Counted from the first letter of the stretch, positions 45,034-54,621 are shown. The stretch is DNA of 64,000 nucleotides from Pseudomonadota bacterium (GCA_018241665.1 JAFEDK010000012.1:1-64000); one strand, 5' to 3'. Notes: generated from the sequence alone by a model not told the origin. Numbers and translations are program-made.

Positions 45034-45822
45034 ATGAAGACGACACATTTCCGCTCCAGCCTTCTGCGTCCGATCGTTCTCGCCGTCGGCACCTCGGTCC
45101 TGCTTGCTGCCTGTGGAGGCGGTGGCGGCGGTGGCACCAGTGCGGCCCCCACTCCGACTCCGACCCCCACACCTACCCCCACGCCCAGCACGCTGGACAC
45201 CAGCGCGCTGCAGGGCCGCTGGAGCACGACCGGCGCCGCGACCGCCTTCACGGCGATCATCCTGCCCGGCGCCGGCAACACCGCGACGGCCTGGGTGCTG
45301 GCCCAGGACCTGTCGCAACTCGACGTCCTGGCGATCGACAGCCAGGCGGCGGTCAGCGGGAAAATCTATGCGCTTGCCGGGAACACAGCACCGGTTGCCG
45401 TCAGCGGTGGCGTACAGGCCAGCCTGAGCACCGCCCCCAAGACACTCAGCTTCAGCGGACTCGGAGCCAGTGCCCTGGCTGTCACCCAACAGGACGCGCT
45501 GGCCACCCCCGCCGTCCAGGCCGACATCGTCGGTACCTGGAACGGCAGTGCCGGCGGCGGCAGCCAGACCTTGAGCTGGTCGGTCAGCGCAAGCAGCGGC
45601 GCGATCTCCGGCGTATCCACCACGGGCTGCACCTACACCGGCACGCTGACCGCGCAAACGACCGCCGGTGCCTATACGGCCCACTTCGTGGAGAGCTGCC
45701 CCGGCAGCACCCTCACCACCTTCGACGGCATCGCCACCCTCAACAGCGACAAGTCCCGCCTCACCGTCGTCGGCATCACCACCGACCAAGGCAGGGCCGT
45801 GGTCCTGCCCTTCAGCAAATAA
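45034..45822 (+). CDS. Putative lipoprotein with proline-threonine linker
   Basis: A 262-residue protein with a lipoprotein signal ([13 protein letters not shown]; Cys27 is the lipid site) followed by seven Gly and a (TP)n linker of about 17 residues, then two similar beta-rich segments, each starting with [12 protein letters not shown] or [18 protein letters not shown]. The mature C-terminal half carries a Cys pair (GCTYTGTL and [13 protein letters not shown]). It follows the surface-protein gene by 40 bases. It may be an outer-membrane anchor or partner of it; the function is unknown. The TP repeat DNA (45151-45189) is a short tandem tract that can slip. Confidence 0.85.
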   Translation: MKTTHFRSSLLRPIVLAVGTSVLLAACGGGGGGGTSAAPTPTPTPTPTPTPSTLDTSALQGRWSTTGAATAFTAIILPGAGNTATAWVLAQDLSQLDVLAIDSQAAVSGKIYALAGNTAPVAVSGGVQASLSTAPKTLSFSGLGASALAVTQQDALATPAVQADIVGTWNGSAGGGSQTLSWSVSASSGAISGVSTTGCTYTGTLTAQTTAGAYTAHFVESCPGSTLTTFDGIATLNSDKSRLTVVGITTDQGRAVVLPFSK

Positions 45823-45831
45823 CCCTTTGAA

Positions 45832-45869
45832 ACCCGCGGGCGTCTCCAGCCGTGGAGTCGCCTACGGGT
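45832..45869 (+). other. Long hairpin between the lipoprotein gene and moaA
   Basis: Arms ACCCG/CGGGT, GGCG/CGCC and CTCCA/TGGAG pair in register around loop GCCG, with small internal mismatches, ten bases after the lipoprotein stop. There is no T run, so this is either a Rho-type terminator hairpin or part of the moaA leader. I could not match it to the molybdenum-cofactor riboswitch. Confidence 0.5.
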
Positions 45870-46015
45870 TATCCCTCCTGTCGGCCGGGTTGTCCTTCCC
45901 CGCCCAGCGCCCCATAATTTTTGCAGGAAGACACCCCGCGTCTTACCCCAGAACAAGGCGCAACGGCCCATGGGCGCCGTATAACGGCGCCTGCCCGCAT
46001 CCGTCCTGCACAGAG

Positions 46016-47104
46016 ATGAACCAGAGAGTCATTCCCCTCGCCGACGAGCGCCTGCTCCGGCAACTGCCGAAGATCCCGCGGGAGCTCACCGCCCCGACCG
46101 GGCTCCTGCTCGACAGCCGCGGCCGCCCGCTGCGGGACCTGCGCATCTCGGTCACCGACCGCTGTAACTTCCGCTGCGTGTATTGCATGCCGAAGGCTGT
46201 GTTCGACAAGGACTACGCCTTCCTGCCGCGGGAATCCCTGCTGTCCTTCGAGGAGATCACCCGGGTGGCCCGGCTGTTCGCGGCCCACGGCGTCAGCAAA
46301 ATTCGCCTGACCGGCGGCGAGCCGCTGCTGCGCCGTAATCTGGAACAGCTCATCGCTCAGCTGACCGCCATTCCCGGCATCGAGGTCACGCTCACCACCA
46401 ACGGCGTGCTGCTGCCGAAGAAGGCGGCGGCCCTCAAGGCCGCTGGCCTGAAGCGCGTCACCGTCAGCCTGGACTCCCTCGACGACGCCGTCTTCCGTGC
46501 GATGAACGACATGGACGTGCCGGTCGCCGACGTGCTGAAGGGCATCGATGCCGCCACTGCCGCCGGGCTCGGGCCAATCAAGATCAACATGGTCGTCAAG
46601 CGTGGCCTCAACGACCACGAGATCCTGCCGCTGGCCCGCCATTTCCGTGGCAGCGGCCACATCCTGCGCTTCATCGAATTCATGGACGTGGGCAGCTCCA
46701 ACGGCTGGCGCATGGACGACGTGGTGCCGTCGGCCGAAGTGGTCCAGCGCATCCACGCCGAATTCCCGCTGGAACCGGTCGATCCCAACTACACCGGGGA
46801 GGTGGCGGAACGCTGGCGCTACCAGGATGGTGGTGGCGAGATCGGCGTGATTTCGTCCGTCACCCAGGCCTTCTGCTCCACCTGTACGCGGGCCCGGCTG
46901 TCCACCGAAGGGCGCCTGTACACCTGCCTGTTCGCCCAGAGCGGCCATGACCTGCGCACGCTGCTGCGCAGCGGCCACAGCGATGCCGAGTTGTCGGCCG
47001 CCATCGGCCAGGTCTGGCAGGGCCGCGGCGACCGCTACTCGGAGATCCGCACCGCCGAGACGGCCGCCCTGCGCAAGATCGAGATGTCCTACATCGGGGG
47101 CTGA
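46016..47104 (+). CDS. moaA: GTP 3',8-cyclase MoaA
   Basis: Radical-SAM enzyme starting molybdenum-cofactor synthesis; rearranges GTP to 3',8-cyclo-GTP. The 362-residue protein has the N-terminal 4Fe-4S motif Cys50-X3-Cys54-X2-Cys57 in [21 protein letters not shown] for SAM, and the C-terminal cluster cysteines in [21 protein letters not shown]. It ends in Gly-Gly (SYIGG), needed for activity in this family. First gene of moaA-mobA-moeA. Confidence 0.97.
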   Translation: MNQRVIPLADERLLRQLPKIPRELTAPTGLLLDSRGRPLRDLRISVTDRCNFRCVYCMPKAVFDKDYAFLPRESLLSFEEITRVARLFAAHGVSKIRLTGGEPLLRRNLEQLIAQLTAIPGIEVTLTTNGVLLPKKAAALKAAGLKRVTVSLDSLDDAVFRAMNDMDVPVADVLKGIDAATAAGLGPIKINMVVKRGLNDHEILPLARHFRGSGHILRFIEFMDVGSSNGWRMDDVVPSAEVVQRIHAEFPLEPVDPNYTGEVAERWRYQDGGGEIGVISSVTQAFCSTCTRARLSTEGRLYTCLFAQSGHDLRTLLRSGHSDAELSAAIGQVWQGRGDRYSEIRTAETAALRKIEMSYIGG

Positions 47105-47105
47105 G

Positions 47106-47711
47106 ATGGCAGTGCCCAGCAGGGACGACATCAGCGGCCTGATCCTCGCAGGCGGACTGGGGCGCCGGATGGGCGGCGTCGACAAGGGACTCGTGCCGCT
47201 CGACGGACGCCCGCTGGCCGCCCACGTGCTGGCGCGCCTGGCTCCCCAGGTCGCCTCCATCCTCATCAACGCCAACCGCAATGGCGAGGCCTACGCCAGC
47301 CTGGGCGCAGCCGTCATCGCCGACCTGCGCGACGACTTCGCCGGTCCGCTGGCCGGCCTGGAGGCCGGGTTGGCAGCGTGCAGGACGCCCTATCTGGCCT
47401 GCGCACCGTGCGACTCGCCATTCCTGCCGGCCGACCTGGTGCCACGCCTGGCCGACGCGCTGGCCGCCGGCCAGGCCAGCGTGGCCGTTGCCCGCACCGG
47501 CGAACAGTTGCATCCTGTCTTCGCGCTGATGCGCAGCGACGTGCTGGCCGACCTGCAGGCCTTCCTGCACGCCGGCGGGCGCCGCATGGAAAGCTGGCTG
47601 CAGCGCCTGCGCTGGGTGGCCTGCAACTTCGACGACGAGACCGAGGCCTTCACCAACATCAACACGACGGACGAGCTCCGCGCCCACCATCCTGGAGATA
47701 TCCCGCAGTGA
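47106..47711 (+). CDS. mobA: Molybdenum cofactor guanylyltransferase MobA
   Basis: Attaches GMP to Mo-molybdopterin, giving the bis-MGD cofactor of nitrate reductases, DMSO reductases and relatives. The 201-residue protein has the nucleotidyltransferase start ISGLILAGGLGRRMGGVDKGLVPLDGRPL and the metal-binding stretch ACAPCDSPFLP, then FTNINTTDEL at the end, all typical. It begins one base after the moaA stop and overlaps moeA by four bases (GTGA). Confidence 0.96.
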   Translation: MAVPSRDDISGLILAGGLGRRMGGVDKGLVPLDGRPLAAHVLARLAPQVASILINANRNGEAYASLGAAVIADLRDDFAGPLAGLEAGLAACRTPYLACAPCDSPFLPADLVPRLADALAAGQASVAVARTGEQLHPVFALMRSDVLADLQAFLHAGGRRMESWLQRLRWVACNFDDETEAFTNINTTDELRAHHPGDIPQ

Positions 47712-48982
47712 CGTCCCTGAGCCAGCAATTCACCTGCAACGACGCCTACGACCCGAACGCCCTGCCGGTCGCCGTGGGTCGCCAATTGATTCTCGATGCA
47801 GTGGCGCCGATCGAAGGCGTCGAACACCTGCCGCTGCGGGAAGCCCTAGGCCGCGTCCTCGCCGAAGCGGTCATCTCGCCGATCGACGTGCCCGCCCACG
47901 ACAACTCGGCGATGGATGGCTACGGGCTGCGCGGCGCCGACCTGCACAGCGACGGTCCGACGACGCTGCAGGTCATCGGCAGCGCCTATGCCGGCCGCCC
48001 CTTCCCACGCGCCATCGGCCCTGGCGAGGCGGTGCGCATCATGACCGGCGCCCCGCTGCCCGACGGCGTGGACACCGTGGTCATGCAGGAAGTCGTCACC
48101 TCCCTCGACGACCAGGTCACGATTCCCCCGGGCCAGCGCATGGGCCAGAACGTGCGCAAGGCCGGCGAGGACCTGCGGGCCGGCAGCCCCGCCCTGCCCG
48201 CCGGCAAGCTGCTGCGCCCCGCCGAGCTGGGCCTGATCGCCTCCCTCGGCATCAGCGAGATCAGCGTCCGGCGACGCCTGCGGGTGGCGATCTTCTCCAC
48301 CGGCGACGAGGTCGTGCCGCTCGGCACCATTGCCCGCGAGGGCGAGATCTTCGACAGCAACCGCTACACCCTGTTCGGCATGCTCACCCGCCTCGGCGTC
48401 GAGGTCATCGACCTGGGCGTGGTGCGCGACGACCCGCTGGCCCTGGAAGGCAGCTTCCGTGAAGCCGCCTCGATCGCCGACGTGGTCATCACCAGCGGCG
48501 GCGTGTCGGTCGGCGAAGCGGACTTCACCCGCAGCATGATGAACAAGCTCGGCGAGGTACTGTTCTGGAAGATCGCCATGAAGCCCGGCCGGCCGATGGC
48601 CTTCGGGCACATCGGCGCCGATGGCGACGGGGCCTGGCTGTTCGGCCTGCCCGGCAATCCGGTCGCCGTGATGGTCACCTTCTACCAGTTCGCCCGTCCG
48701 GCCCTGCTGCGCCTGGCCGGCGTCGAGGCGCCGGGCGAGCCGCCCGAACTGCGCGCCATGTGCACGGTTTCAATCCGCAAGGGCCGCGGCCGCACCGAAT
48801 TCCTGCGCGGCCAGCTTTACGCGGAGGACGGCGAATGGAAGGTGCGGACCACCGGCGCCCAGGGCTCGGGCATCCTGCGCTCGATGACCGAAGCCAACTG
48901 CTTCATCGTCCTTGGCCCCGGGCAGGGCGACGTGGCGGCCGGCGATGACGTGACTGTCCAAATTCTGGACGGTTTGGTCTGA
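47708..48982 (+). CDS. moeA: Molybdopterin molybdenumtransferase MoeA
   Basis: Inserts molybdate into adenylylated molybdopterin. The 424-residue protein has PAHDNSAMDGYGLR, the domain III motif STGDEVV...GEIFDSNRYTL, TSGGVSVGEADF and the conserved MKPGRPMAFG and GLPGNPVAVMVTF. GTG 47708 overlaps the mobA stop, with GGAG 12 bases upstream. With moaA and mobA it gives the cell an early step, metal insertion and dinucleotide formation; moaCDE and moeB are not in this window. Confidence 0.96.
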   Translation: MTSLSQQFTCNDAYDPNALPVAVGRQLILDAVAPIEGVEHLPLREALGRVLAEAVISPIDVPAHDNSAMDGYGLRGADLHSDGPTTLQVIGSAYAGRPFPRAIGPGEAVRIMTGAPLPDGVDTVVMQEVVTSLDDQVTIPPGQRMGQNVRKAGEDLRAGSPALPAGKLLRPAELGLIASLGISEISVRRRLRVAIFSTGDEVVPLGTIAREGEIFDSNRYTLFGMLTRLGVEVIDLGVVRDDPLALEGSFREAASIADVVITSGGVSVGEADFTRSMMNKLGEVLFWKIAMKPGRPMAFGHIGADGDGAWLFGLPGNPVAVMVTFYQFARPALLRLAGVEAPGEPPELRAMCTVSIRKGRGRTEFLRGQLYAEDGEWKVRTTGAQGSGILRSMTEANCFIVLGPGQGDVAAGDDVTVQILDGLV

Positions 48983-49100
48983 AAGCGTGACCCAGCTGAC
49001 GGGAAATTGCAGAGGGGTTACATCCGGCACGACTTTCTAGTGCAGAATTTCACCTTTCGCAGTTTTCAGGCTGCTTCAAAACCATTGCCACGAGCGGACC

Positions 49101-50012
49101 ATGAACAGCAACGTTCCCGAAGGCACCAAGCAGATCATCGACGGACGTGAACGGGTCTTCTACTCCGGCTACTGGGTCAAGACCTACCAGGTACCCGAGG
49201 ATACCCTGCAGGCCAAGCGCAAGCTGATCGGCGCCCTCACCCGCCGCCTGTTCAATCACGTCGAGCACGGGCTCAACATCCCGGGCAGCCGCCTGAACGA
49301 AGCCCGCAAGAGCTACGAGGATGAAGCCAACGAGGACCGCCGGCGGGTCAAGGGCGCCATGCTGGCCGGTGCCCTGTTCAACCGGGCGGCGGACATCTTC
49401 ACCAAGCTGGTCGAGTTGCAGAGCGTCGGCATCGAGATCCAGTCGGACAACGCGCTGATGCGCGAGTGCGGGCGCTGCCTGCAGGAAGCCCTCGGCCTCG
49501 GCCGGCTGGTGCTGCACCGCTCCGGCGAGGAAGGCATCGACGAGCTGTGGGGCGAGCCCTTCAAGGCCTTTTCGATTCCGCTGGAGGATTTCTATGAGAG
49601 CCGCTACGTCAAGATCGGCATGACCCTGCGGGACATCGACCGCATTGCCGACGCGATGGTCGAGACTTTCGATACCCTCCCCTGTTTCCTGGGCATCGAG
49701 CCCCACGTCCGCGCCTTTGCCCGCGCCGCCCAGGTCAAGACCGAGACCCTGCGCACCGACCCGGACATCTTCGACATCTGGACCAGCTTCGTCACCGCGG
49801 CCGAACGCCTGTGCCGCCACTTCAATGAAGACGCGATGCCCGCCAATGTCGAAAAACAGCACGTCGTCGCCGACGGACGCCTGCTGCTCCAGCAGGGGCG
49901 CGACCTGGTGAGCTACATCACGCGGGCACGGACGCCCATGCCCAAGAGCACCACCGAGTTCATCGAACGCTGCAAGGCCTACGCGGAACGCCATACCCGC
50001 ATGGCGGGCTGA
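49101..50012 (+). CDS. Unknown protein encoded next to polyphosphate kinase 2
   Basis: A 303-residue soluble, mainly helical protein with an acidic/basic mix and no signal or membrane segment. It opens NVPEGTKQIIDGRERVFYSGYWVKTYQVP and contains ALTRRLFNHVEHGLNIPGSRL, FKAFSIPLEDFYESRYVKIGMTLRDIDRIADAM and LVSYITRARTPMPKSTTEFIERC. I do not recognise a family. It precedes ppk2 by 51 bases on the same strand, so a joint role in polyphosphate or phosphate physiology is possible. Codon use is like that of neighbouring core genes. Confidence 0.85.
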   Translation: MNSNVPEGTKQIIDGRERVFYSGYWVKTYQVPEDTLQAKRKLIGALTRRLFNHVEHGLNIPGSRLNEARKSYEDEANEDRRRVKGAMLAGALFNRAADIFTKLVELQSVGIEIQSDNALMRECGRCLQEALGLGRLVLHRSGEEGIDELWGEPFKAFSIPLEDFYESRYVKIGMTLRDIDRIADAMVETFDTLPCFLGIEPHVRAFARAAQVKTETLRTDPDIFDIWTSFVTAAERLCRHFNEDAMPANVEKQHVVADGRLLLQQGRDLVSYITRARTPMPKSTTEFIERCKAYAERHTRMAG

Positions 50013-50063
50013 GCCGCCCGGCCCCTTGCCGCCTCGCACCTCCAGCCCAAAGAAGATACGGCC

Positions 50064-51203
50064 ATGACCGACCAGAACAGCAAGGCATCCGGCGCTGCCG
50101 CCAAGAACGCCCGGCGGGTCTCCAGCGGCGACATCGCGCCGCGCCACACGCCCGCCGGCATTGAGCGCTTCGTTGTGGACGAAGCCGTCGAGGCCGCCCG
50201 GGACGCCAAGGCCAGCGCGGTAAGCGACATCGTCGCCACCCTGGCCCGGCACGACGCCCACAGCATCGCCGAAACCCTGCAGGCCATCATGGCCGGTGCA
50301 TCGCCCGACGATGCGGCGATCCTGCGCAATGCGTTGCTGGCCGAAGACGAAGCGGTCTACAAGAAGCTGCCCTCCCACCCGGACGAGGAACTCGCCGACG
50401 GCTGGCGCGAAGGTGGCTACCCCTACAAGAACCTGATGTCCCGCAAGGCCTACGAGAAGCAGAAGTACCGCCTGCAGGTGGAACTGCTCAAGCTGCAGGC
50501 CTGGGTCAAGGAAACCGGCCAGCGCGTGGTGATCCTCTTTGAGGGCCGTGACGCGGCCGGCAAGGGCGGCACCATCAAGCGCTTCATGGAACACCTCAAC
50601 CCGCGGGGCGCCCGCGTCGTCGCCCTTGAGAAGCCCAGCGACACCGAACGCGGCCAGTGGTATTTCCAGCGCTATGTCCAGCACTTGCCCACCGCCGGCG
50701 AGATCGCCCTGTTCGACCGCTCCTGGTACAACCGGGCCGGCGTCGAGCGTGTGATGGGCTTCTGCAGCCAGGACGAATACCTCGAATTCATGCGCCAGAC
50801 ACCGGAGTTCGAGCGCCACCTGGTGCGCAGTGGCGTGCACCTGATCAAGTTCTGGTTCTCGGTGAGCCAGCAGGAGCAGCGCCGCCGCTTCAAGGAGCGC
50901 GAGAGCCATCCGCTCAAGCAATGGAAGCTCAGCCCGATCGACATGGCCTCCCTCGACAAGTGGAACGACTACACCAAGGCCAAGGAAGCCATGTTCTTCC
51001 ACACCGACACCGCCGACGCGCCGTGGACGGTCATCAAGTCGGACTGCAAGAAGCGCGCGCGCCTCAACGCGATGCGCTACGTGCTGCACAAGCTGCCCTA
51101 CACCAACAAGGACCTGGAGCAGATCGGCTCCCTCGACCCGCTGCTGGTCGGTCGTGCCCACGTGGTGTACGAGCGCGGCGAACACACCAGCCCGCTCCTG
51201 TAA
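50064..51203 (+). CDS. ppk2: Polyphosphate kinase 2 (PPK2 family)
   Basis: Transfers phosphate between polyphosphate and nucleotides. The 379-residue protein has an extra N-terminal region (1-115, Ala-rich, lower conservation) and the PPK2 core with Walker A FEGRDAAGKGGT (160-170), KPSDTERGQWYFQRYVQHLP, Walker B-like EIALFDRSWYNRAGVERVMGF and the lid residues QEQRRRFKERESHPLKQWKLSPID. The single core domain fits class I enzymes, which mostly make NTP from NDP and polyphosphate. Direction and nucleotide cannot be decided from sequence. Confidence 0.95.
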   Translation: MTDQNSKASGAAAKNARRVSSGDIAPRHTPAGIERFVVDEAVEAARDAKASAVSDIVATLARHDAHSIAETLQAIMAGASPDDAAILRNALLAEDEAVYKKLPSHPDEELADGWREGGYPYKNLMSRKAYEKQKYRLQVELLKLQAWVKETGQRVVILFEGRDAAGKGGTIKRFMEHLNPRGARVVALEKPSDTERGQWYFQRYVQHLPTAGEIALFDRSWYNRAGVERVMGFCSQDEYLEFMRQTPEFERHLVRSGVHLIKFWFSVSQQEQRRRFKERESHPLKQWKLSPIDMASLDKWNDYTKAKEAMFFHTDTADAPWTVIKSDCKKRARLNAMRYVLHKLPYTNKDLEQIGSLDPLLVGRAHVVYERGEHTSPLL

Positions 51204-51225
51204 ATCCCTGAAACCGGCCCTGCCA

Positions 51226-51245
51226 CCTGCCCCCGCCGGGGCAGG
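51226..51245 (+). terminator. Hairpin after ppk2
   Basis: An 8-bp perfect stem CCTGCCCC / GGGGCAGG with loop CGCC, about 22 bases after the stop codon. No T run follows, so it is a terminator-like hairpin of the GC-rich kind. Confidence 0.45.
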
Positions 51246-51298
51246 GAGTAGTCCTTCACGCCTCTGCACGCCGTGCCGCGGCGCAGTAAACTCGGCCC

Positions 51299-53065
51299 GT
51301 GCCCATCGAATCCTCGCCTCCCCCCTTCGCCTTTTTCGACAACAACCTCGACGCCGACGGCGGTGCCTGGCTGCTCACCGGTCTCGTGGAGGAGGTCGTC
51401 TGCAACGACGCCGACAACTGGCAGCGGTGCCTGCGGCGCCTTGACGAGGCCAGCCGCAACGGTGCCTGGGTCGCGCTGGCGGCCGCCTACGAACTCGGCT
51501 ACGCCATCGAGCCCCGCCTGCGTCCCTTGCTACCGACCGGAACAGAGCCGCTGCTACAGGCCTGGATCTTCGAGCGCGGCGAGTGGCTGGATGCCGCCGC
51601 CAGCGAAGCCTGGCTGGAGAACCAGACCGGCGACGCCCCCTGCGGCGTCGCCAGTCTGCAGGCGGACATCAGCGAGACGGCCTACGTCGAACACATCGAG
51701 CGCATCCGCCGCTACATCGCCGACGGCGACTGCTATCAGGTCAATTACACCTTCCCGTTCAGCGGCCAGGCCTATGGCGCCCTGGCGGCCCTCTACCGGG
51801 CCCTGCGCGCGGCCCAGCCGGTGCGCTACGGTGCCTTCATCCGCCACGCCGGCGGCAGCATCCTGTCGCGCTCGCCGGAGCTGTTCCTGGAGCGCAGTGG
51901 CACGACGCTCAGCAGCCTGCCGATGAAGGGCACCGCGCCACGCCACACCGACCCGGCCACCCTCAACGCATCGGAAAAGGACCGCGCCGAGAATGTGATG
52001 ATCGTGGACCTGATCCGCAACGACATGGGCCGACTGGCCCCTGCCGGCGGCGTGCGGGTGGACGAACTCTTCCACGTCGAACCTTATCCGACGGTGTGGC
52101 AGATGATCTCCCGCGTCGTCGCCGAACCGGTTTCCGCCGGGCTGGCGGAGATCTTCCGCGCCCTGTTCCCCTGCGGGTCGATCACCGGCGCCCCGAAAAT
52201 CCGCGCGATGGAGATCATCCGCGAACTGGAGGCGAGTCCCCGCGGCATGTATTGCGGGGCGCTGGGCTTCATCCGCCCCGGCGGCGATTTCCGCTTCAGC
52301 GTGCCGATCCGCACGCTGCTCACCAATGCCGACGGCCACGCGCGGCTCAATGTGGGTAGCGGCGTCGTCTACGACTCCAGCCCGGCCGGGGAATGGGCGG
52401 AATGCCATCTCAAGGCACGCTTCCTCACCGCCCTGCCCACGCAACTGCGGCTGATCGAAACCCTGCGTTATGCGCCGGCGGAGGACCAGGCCTTTCCCTT
52501 TCTGGCGGAACACCTGGAACGCCTGTCCGACTCCGCCCGCTGGTTCGGCTTTCCCTTCAAGGCGGACACCTTCCGCAACGCGCTCGCCTCGATCGATGGC
52601 GATACGCCGCTGCGGGTGCGCATCACCCTTGGCCAGCAGGGCGACTTCCGCGTCGACACGGCGCCACTCGGCACCGGTGCGCCGAGCAATGCCCCGACGG
52701 TGGTGCTGTCAGCTTATCGGGTCCGCAGCGACGACCCGCTATTGCGCCACAAGACCACCGCCCGAAAGCTCTACGACCAGGAGCTCACCCGGGTCATGGG
52801 CGAGGGACACTTCGACGCTATCTTCCTAAACGAACGGGGCGAACTGACGGAAGGCGCCCGCAGCAACCTGTTCGTGCAGAAGAACGGGGAATTGCTGACG
52901 CCACCGCAGGATGCAGGGCTGCTCAACGGCGTCCTGCGCCGCCGCCTGCTACGGGAAGGCCAGGCGCGGGAAGCCACGCTGACCCTGGACGACCTGAACC
53001 AGGCAGAAGCCCTCTTCGTCGGCAACGGCCTTCGCGGCCTGCTCCGTGTAAGCCTGACCTCGTGA
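51299..53065 (+). CDS. Aminodeoxychorismate synthase component I fused to aminodeoxychorismate lyase
   Basis: A bifunctional enzyme of p-aminobenzoate (folate) synthesis, 588 residues. Residues 1-370 are PabB-like: SETAYVEHIERIRRYIADGDCYQVNYTFPF, the PMKGT motif with the catalytic Lys region (usual form PIKGT), EKDRAENVMIVDLIRNDMGR and GSITGAPKIRAMEII. Residues about 390-588 are a PabC-like class IV PLP fold, with Lys in RHKTTARKLYDQ, FLNERGELTEGARSNLF and GVLRRRLL. Start is GTG 51299. The fusion is known in several proteobacteria. The glutaminase PabA is not in the window. Confidence 0.94.
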   Translation: MPIESSPPPFAFFDNNLDADGGAWLLTGLVEEVVCNDADNWQRCLRRLDEASRNGAWVALAAAYELGYAIEPRLRPLLPTGTEPLLQAWIFERGEWLDAAASEAWLENQTGDAPCGVASLQADISETAYVEHIERIRRYIADGDCYQVNYTFPFSGQAYGALAALYRALRAAQPVRYGAFIRHAGGSILSRSPELFLERSGTTLSSLPMKGTAPRHTDPATLNASEKDRAENVMIVDLIRNDMGRLAPAGGVRVDELFHVEPYPTVWQMISRVVAEPVSAGLAEIFRALFPCGSITGAPKIRAMEIIRELEASPRGMYCGALGFIRPGGDFRFSVPIRTLLTNADGHARLNVGSGVVYDSSPAGEWAECHLKARFLTALPTQLRLIETLRYAPAEDQAFPFLAEHLERLSDSARWFGFPFKADTFRNALASIDGDTPLRVRITLGQQGDFRVDTAPLGTGAPSNAPTVVLSAYRVRSDDPLLRHKTTARKLYDQELTRVMGEGHFDAIFLNERGELTEGARSNLFVQKNGELLTPPQDAGLLNGVLRRRLLREGQAREATLTLDDLNQAEALFVGNGLRGLLRVSLTS

Positions 53066-53068
53066 CCA

Positions 53069-53139
53069 CAGTAGGGGCGAATTCATTCGCCCGCGGTGGT
53101 TCATCAACGTGCGGAGGGCGAATGAATTCGCCCCTACTG
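53069..53139. repeat. Palindromic intergenic repeat, copy 1
   Basis: Two perfect 24-base arms in inverted orientation (53069-53092 and 53116-53139), each containing GTAGGGGCGAATTCATTCGC or its complement, around a 23-base loop. Each arm also contains an inner palindrome GGGCGAATTCATTCGCCC-like. It sits four bases after the pabBC stop. The same element occurs at 60142-60210, so this is a dispersed REP/BIME- or MITE-like family. Confidence 0.9.
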
Positions 53140-53186
53140 CCCGTGCGGCGCTAGCCGCCGGCCTCGGCCGGGGCTAGCCCGCCTCC

Positions 53187-53948
53187 TTACTTGGCGCTCT
53201 TGCCCTTCGGCACCACGGACAGACGCTCCACCAGCGCGCGGGTGCTGGCCGGGGACTCCTTCAACAGCAGTTGAACACCGGCACGCAGCAGTTCGGACTT
53301 GGTGCAGATCCGGCCGGCCTTGGCCAGGGTTTCACGCAGCGTCTTGAGCTGGGCGTGCTCGCTCTTCGGCATCGAGAAGGAATCGCGCACCACTTTCTCG
53401 CGGCTGGCCTTGGCCGGCTTGTCGACCTTGGCCGGTTTTTCAACCTTCGGCGCCTTGACCGGCTTCGCCACCTTCTCGGTCTTCTCCAGCTTCTCGACCT
53501 TCTCCACCTTGGCTGACTTGTCGGCCTTTACCACCTTGGGCTTCTTGGTGGGGACGGGAGCCGGCGCAGGGGCCTGTGCCGCAACGGGCCTGTCCTCGGC
53601 CTTGATCTTGGCGGCAGGCGCCTTCACCACCTTGGCGGCCGGTGCCGGTTTCGCCCGTGTGGGCTTGACCACCCGCGCCGGCTTCGCAGCAGGCTTGGCG
53701 GCGGCAGACGGCGCAGCGGCCACGGCGGCGGCAGCCGGAACGGCTGGGGCCGCAGGGGCAACCACGGCCGCAGGCGCCACAACTTCGGCCACGCTCTCCA
53801 CTGCGGGCGCGGTTACGACCGGCGCCGCTTCGCTCGCTGCAACGGCCTCGGCCTTTACGGGCACGGCGGCTTCGGGAAGACGGGTTTCGAGGGATTCGGT
53901 TTCCTGCTGCAACGTGGAACGCAGCGCAGACTTGACCTTGCTGTTCAT
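53187..53948 (-). CDS. Lys/Ala/Pro-rich protein with C-terminal DNA-binding-like domain, ParA partner
   Basis: A 253-residue protein in two parts. Residues 1-180 are low complexity, first Ala/Val/Pro-rich and then Lys-rich repeats (KVEKVEKLEKTEKVAKPVK), histone H1-like. The last 70 residues (VVRDSFSMPKSEHAQLKTLRETLAKAGRICTKSELLRAGVQLLLKE) look like a ribbon-helix-helix or related DNA-binding domain. Its ATG overlaps the ParA stop (ATGA at 53948-53945), so the two are made together. This suggests an orphan ParA system with its own DNA- or cargo-binding partner. Confidence 0.85.
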   Translation of the reverse strand: MNSKVKSALRSTLQQETESLETRLPEAAVPVKAEAVAASEAAPVVTAPAVESVAEVVAPAAVVAPAAPAVPAAAAVAAAPSAAAKPAAKPARVVKPTRAKPAPAAKVVKAPAAKIKAEDRPVAAQAPAPAPVPTKKPKVVKADKSAKVEKVEKLEKTEKVAKPVKAPKVEKPAKVDKPAKASREKVVRDSFSMPKSEHAQLKTLRETLAKAGRICTKSELLRAGVQLLLKESPASTRALVERLSVVPKGKSAK

Positions 53949-54604
53949 AACTTTTCTCCAGTGAGTTTCAAGACTTCCGCAACCAGTTTGTCCACCTCAC
54001 GCGCGGCTTCTGCGCCAGCGCGGCCAAGCTGATAGACCGTGCCGCCGATCACCGCGCTCTGGGCAAAGGCATTGCGTTGGGACAGGGCCGCCCCCAACAC
54101 CGGGAGGGTGAAGTCCCGCATCACCTCGAGGACATCCCAGGCCAGGTTGGTACGCAGCACCCGATTGGGCACCAGCGCCGCCTTCAGCCCCTTGCGGCTG
54201 GCCTGCACCTGCAGGATCAGACGTTCGACGCCCTTGGTGGACCACAGATCGGCCGGGCTGGGCACCACCGGCACCAACGCCACATCGGCCTCCTGCAGTG
54301 CCGCCAGAGTGGCGGCGTGCTCGATGGACGGCGGACAGTCGAGCAGCACGATGTCTGCGCCACGGCAACCCTGCTTGATGAAGGCATGCAGCCCGGCGGA
54401 CGCTCCATCCAGCCTCGACACTGACGCCGGAAAACCCTCGGGCGCGGCATGGGCCCAGCGCAGAGCGGTTTCCTGGGGATCCAGATCGATGATGGCGACC
54501 TTGCGCCCGCTGCGTGCGAGCCCACCGGCCAGTTGCATCGTGAGCGTCGACTTGCCCGCCCCGCCCTTCTGGGACAGGACGGTAATCACCTTTGGCTTGG
54601 CCAC
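53945..54604 (-). CDS. ParA/MinD-type partition ATPase
   Basis: Deviant Walker ATPase of 219 residues. Walker A is KGGAGKSTL with the signature first Lys, A' [14 protein letters not shown], Walker B-like [10 protein letters not shown] and [14 protein letters not shown] follow. The short length without an N-terminal helix-turn-helix is that of ParA proteins that position chromosomal or cellular cargo. Start is GTG 54604 after GGGGG. The downstream coupled gene encodes the likely partner; no ParB is nearby. A 13-bp palindrome lies 18 bases upstream. Confidence 0.92.
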   Translation of the reverse strand: MAKPKVITVLSQKGGAGKSTLTMQLAGGLARSGRKVAIIDLDPQETALRWAHAAPEGFPASVSRLDGASAGLHAFIKQGCRGADIVLLDCPPSIEHAATLAALQEADVALVPVVPSPADLWSTKGVERLILQVQASRKGLKAALVPNRVLRTNLAWDVLEVMRDFTLPVLGAALSQRNAFAQSAVIGGTVYQLGRAGAEAAREVDKLVAEVLKLTGEKL

Positions 54605-54621
54605 TCGACCCCCTGATTGCG

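Noticed and set aside
45823..46015. Molybdenum-cofactor riboswitch before moaA
   Set aside because: Only one long hairpin is visible; the multi-helix pattern of the Moco motif could not be built by eye.
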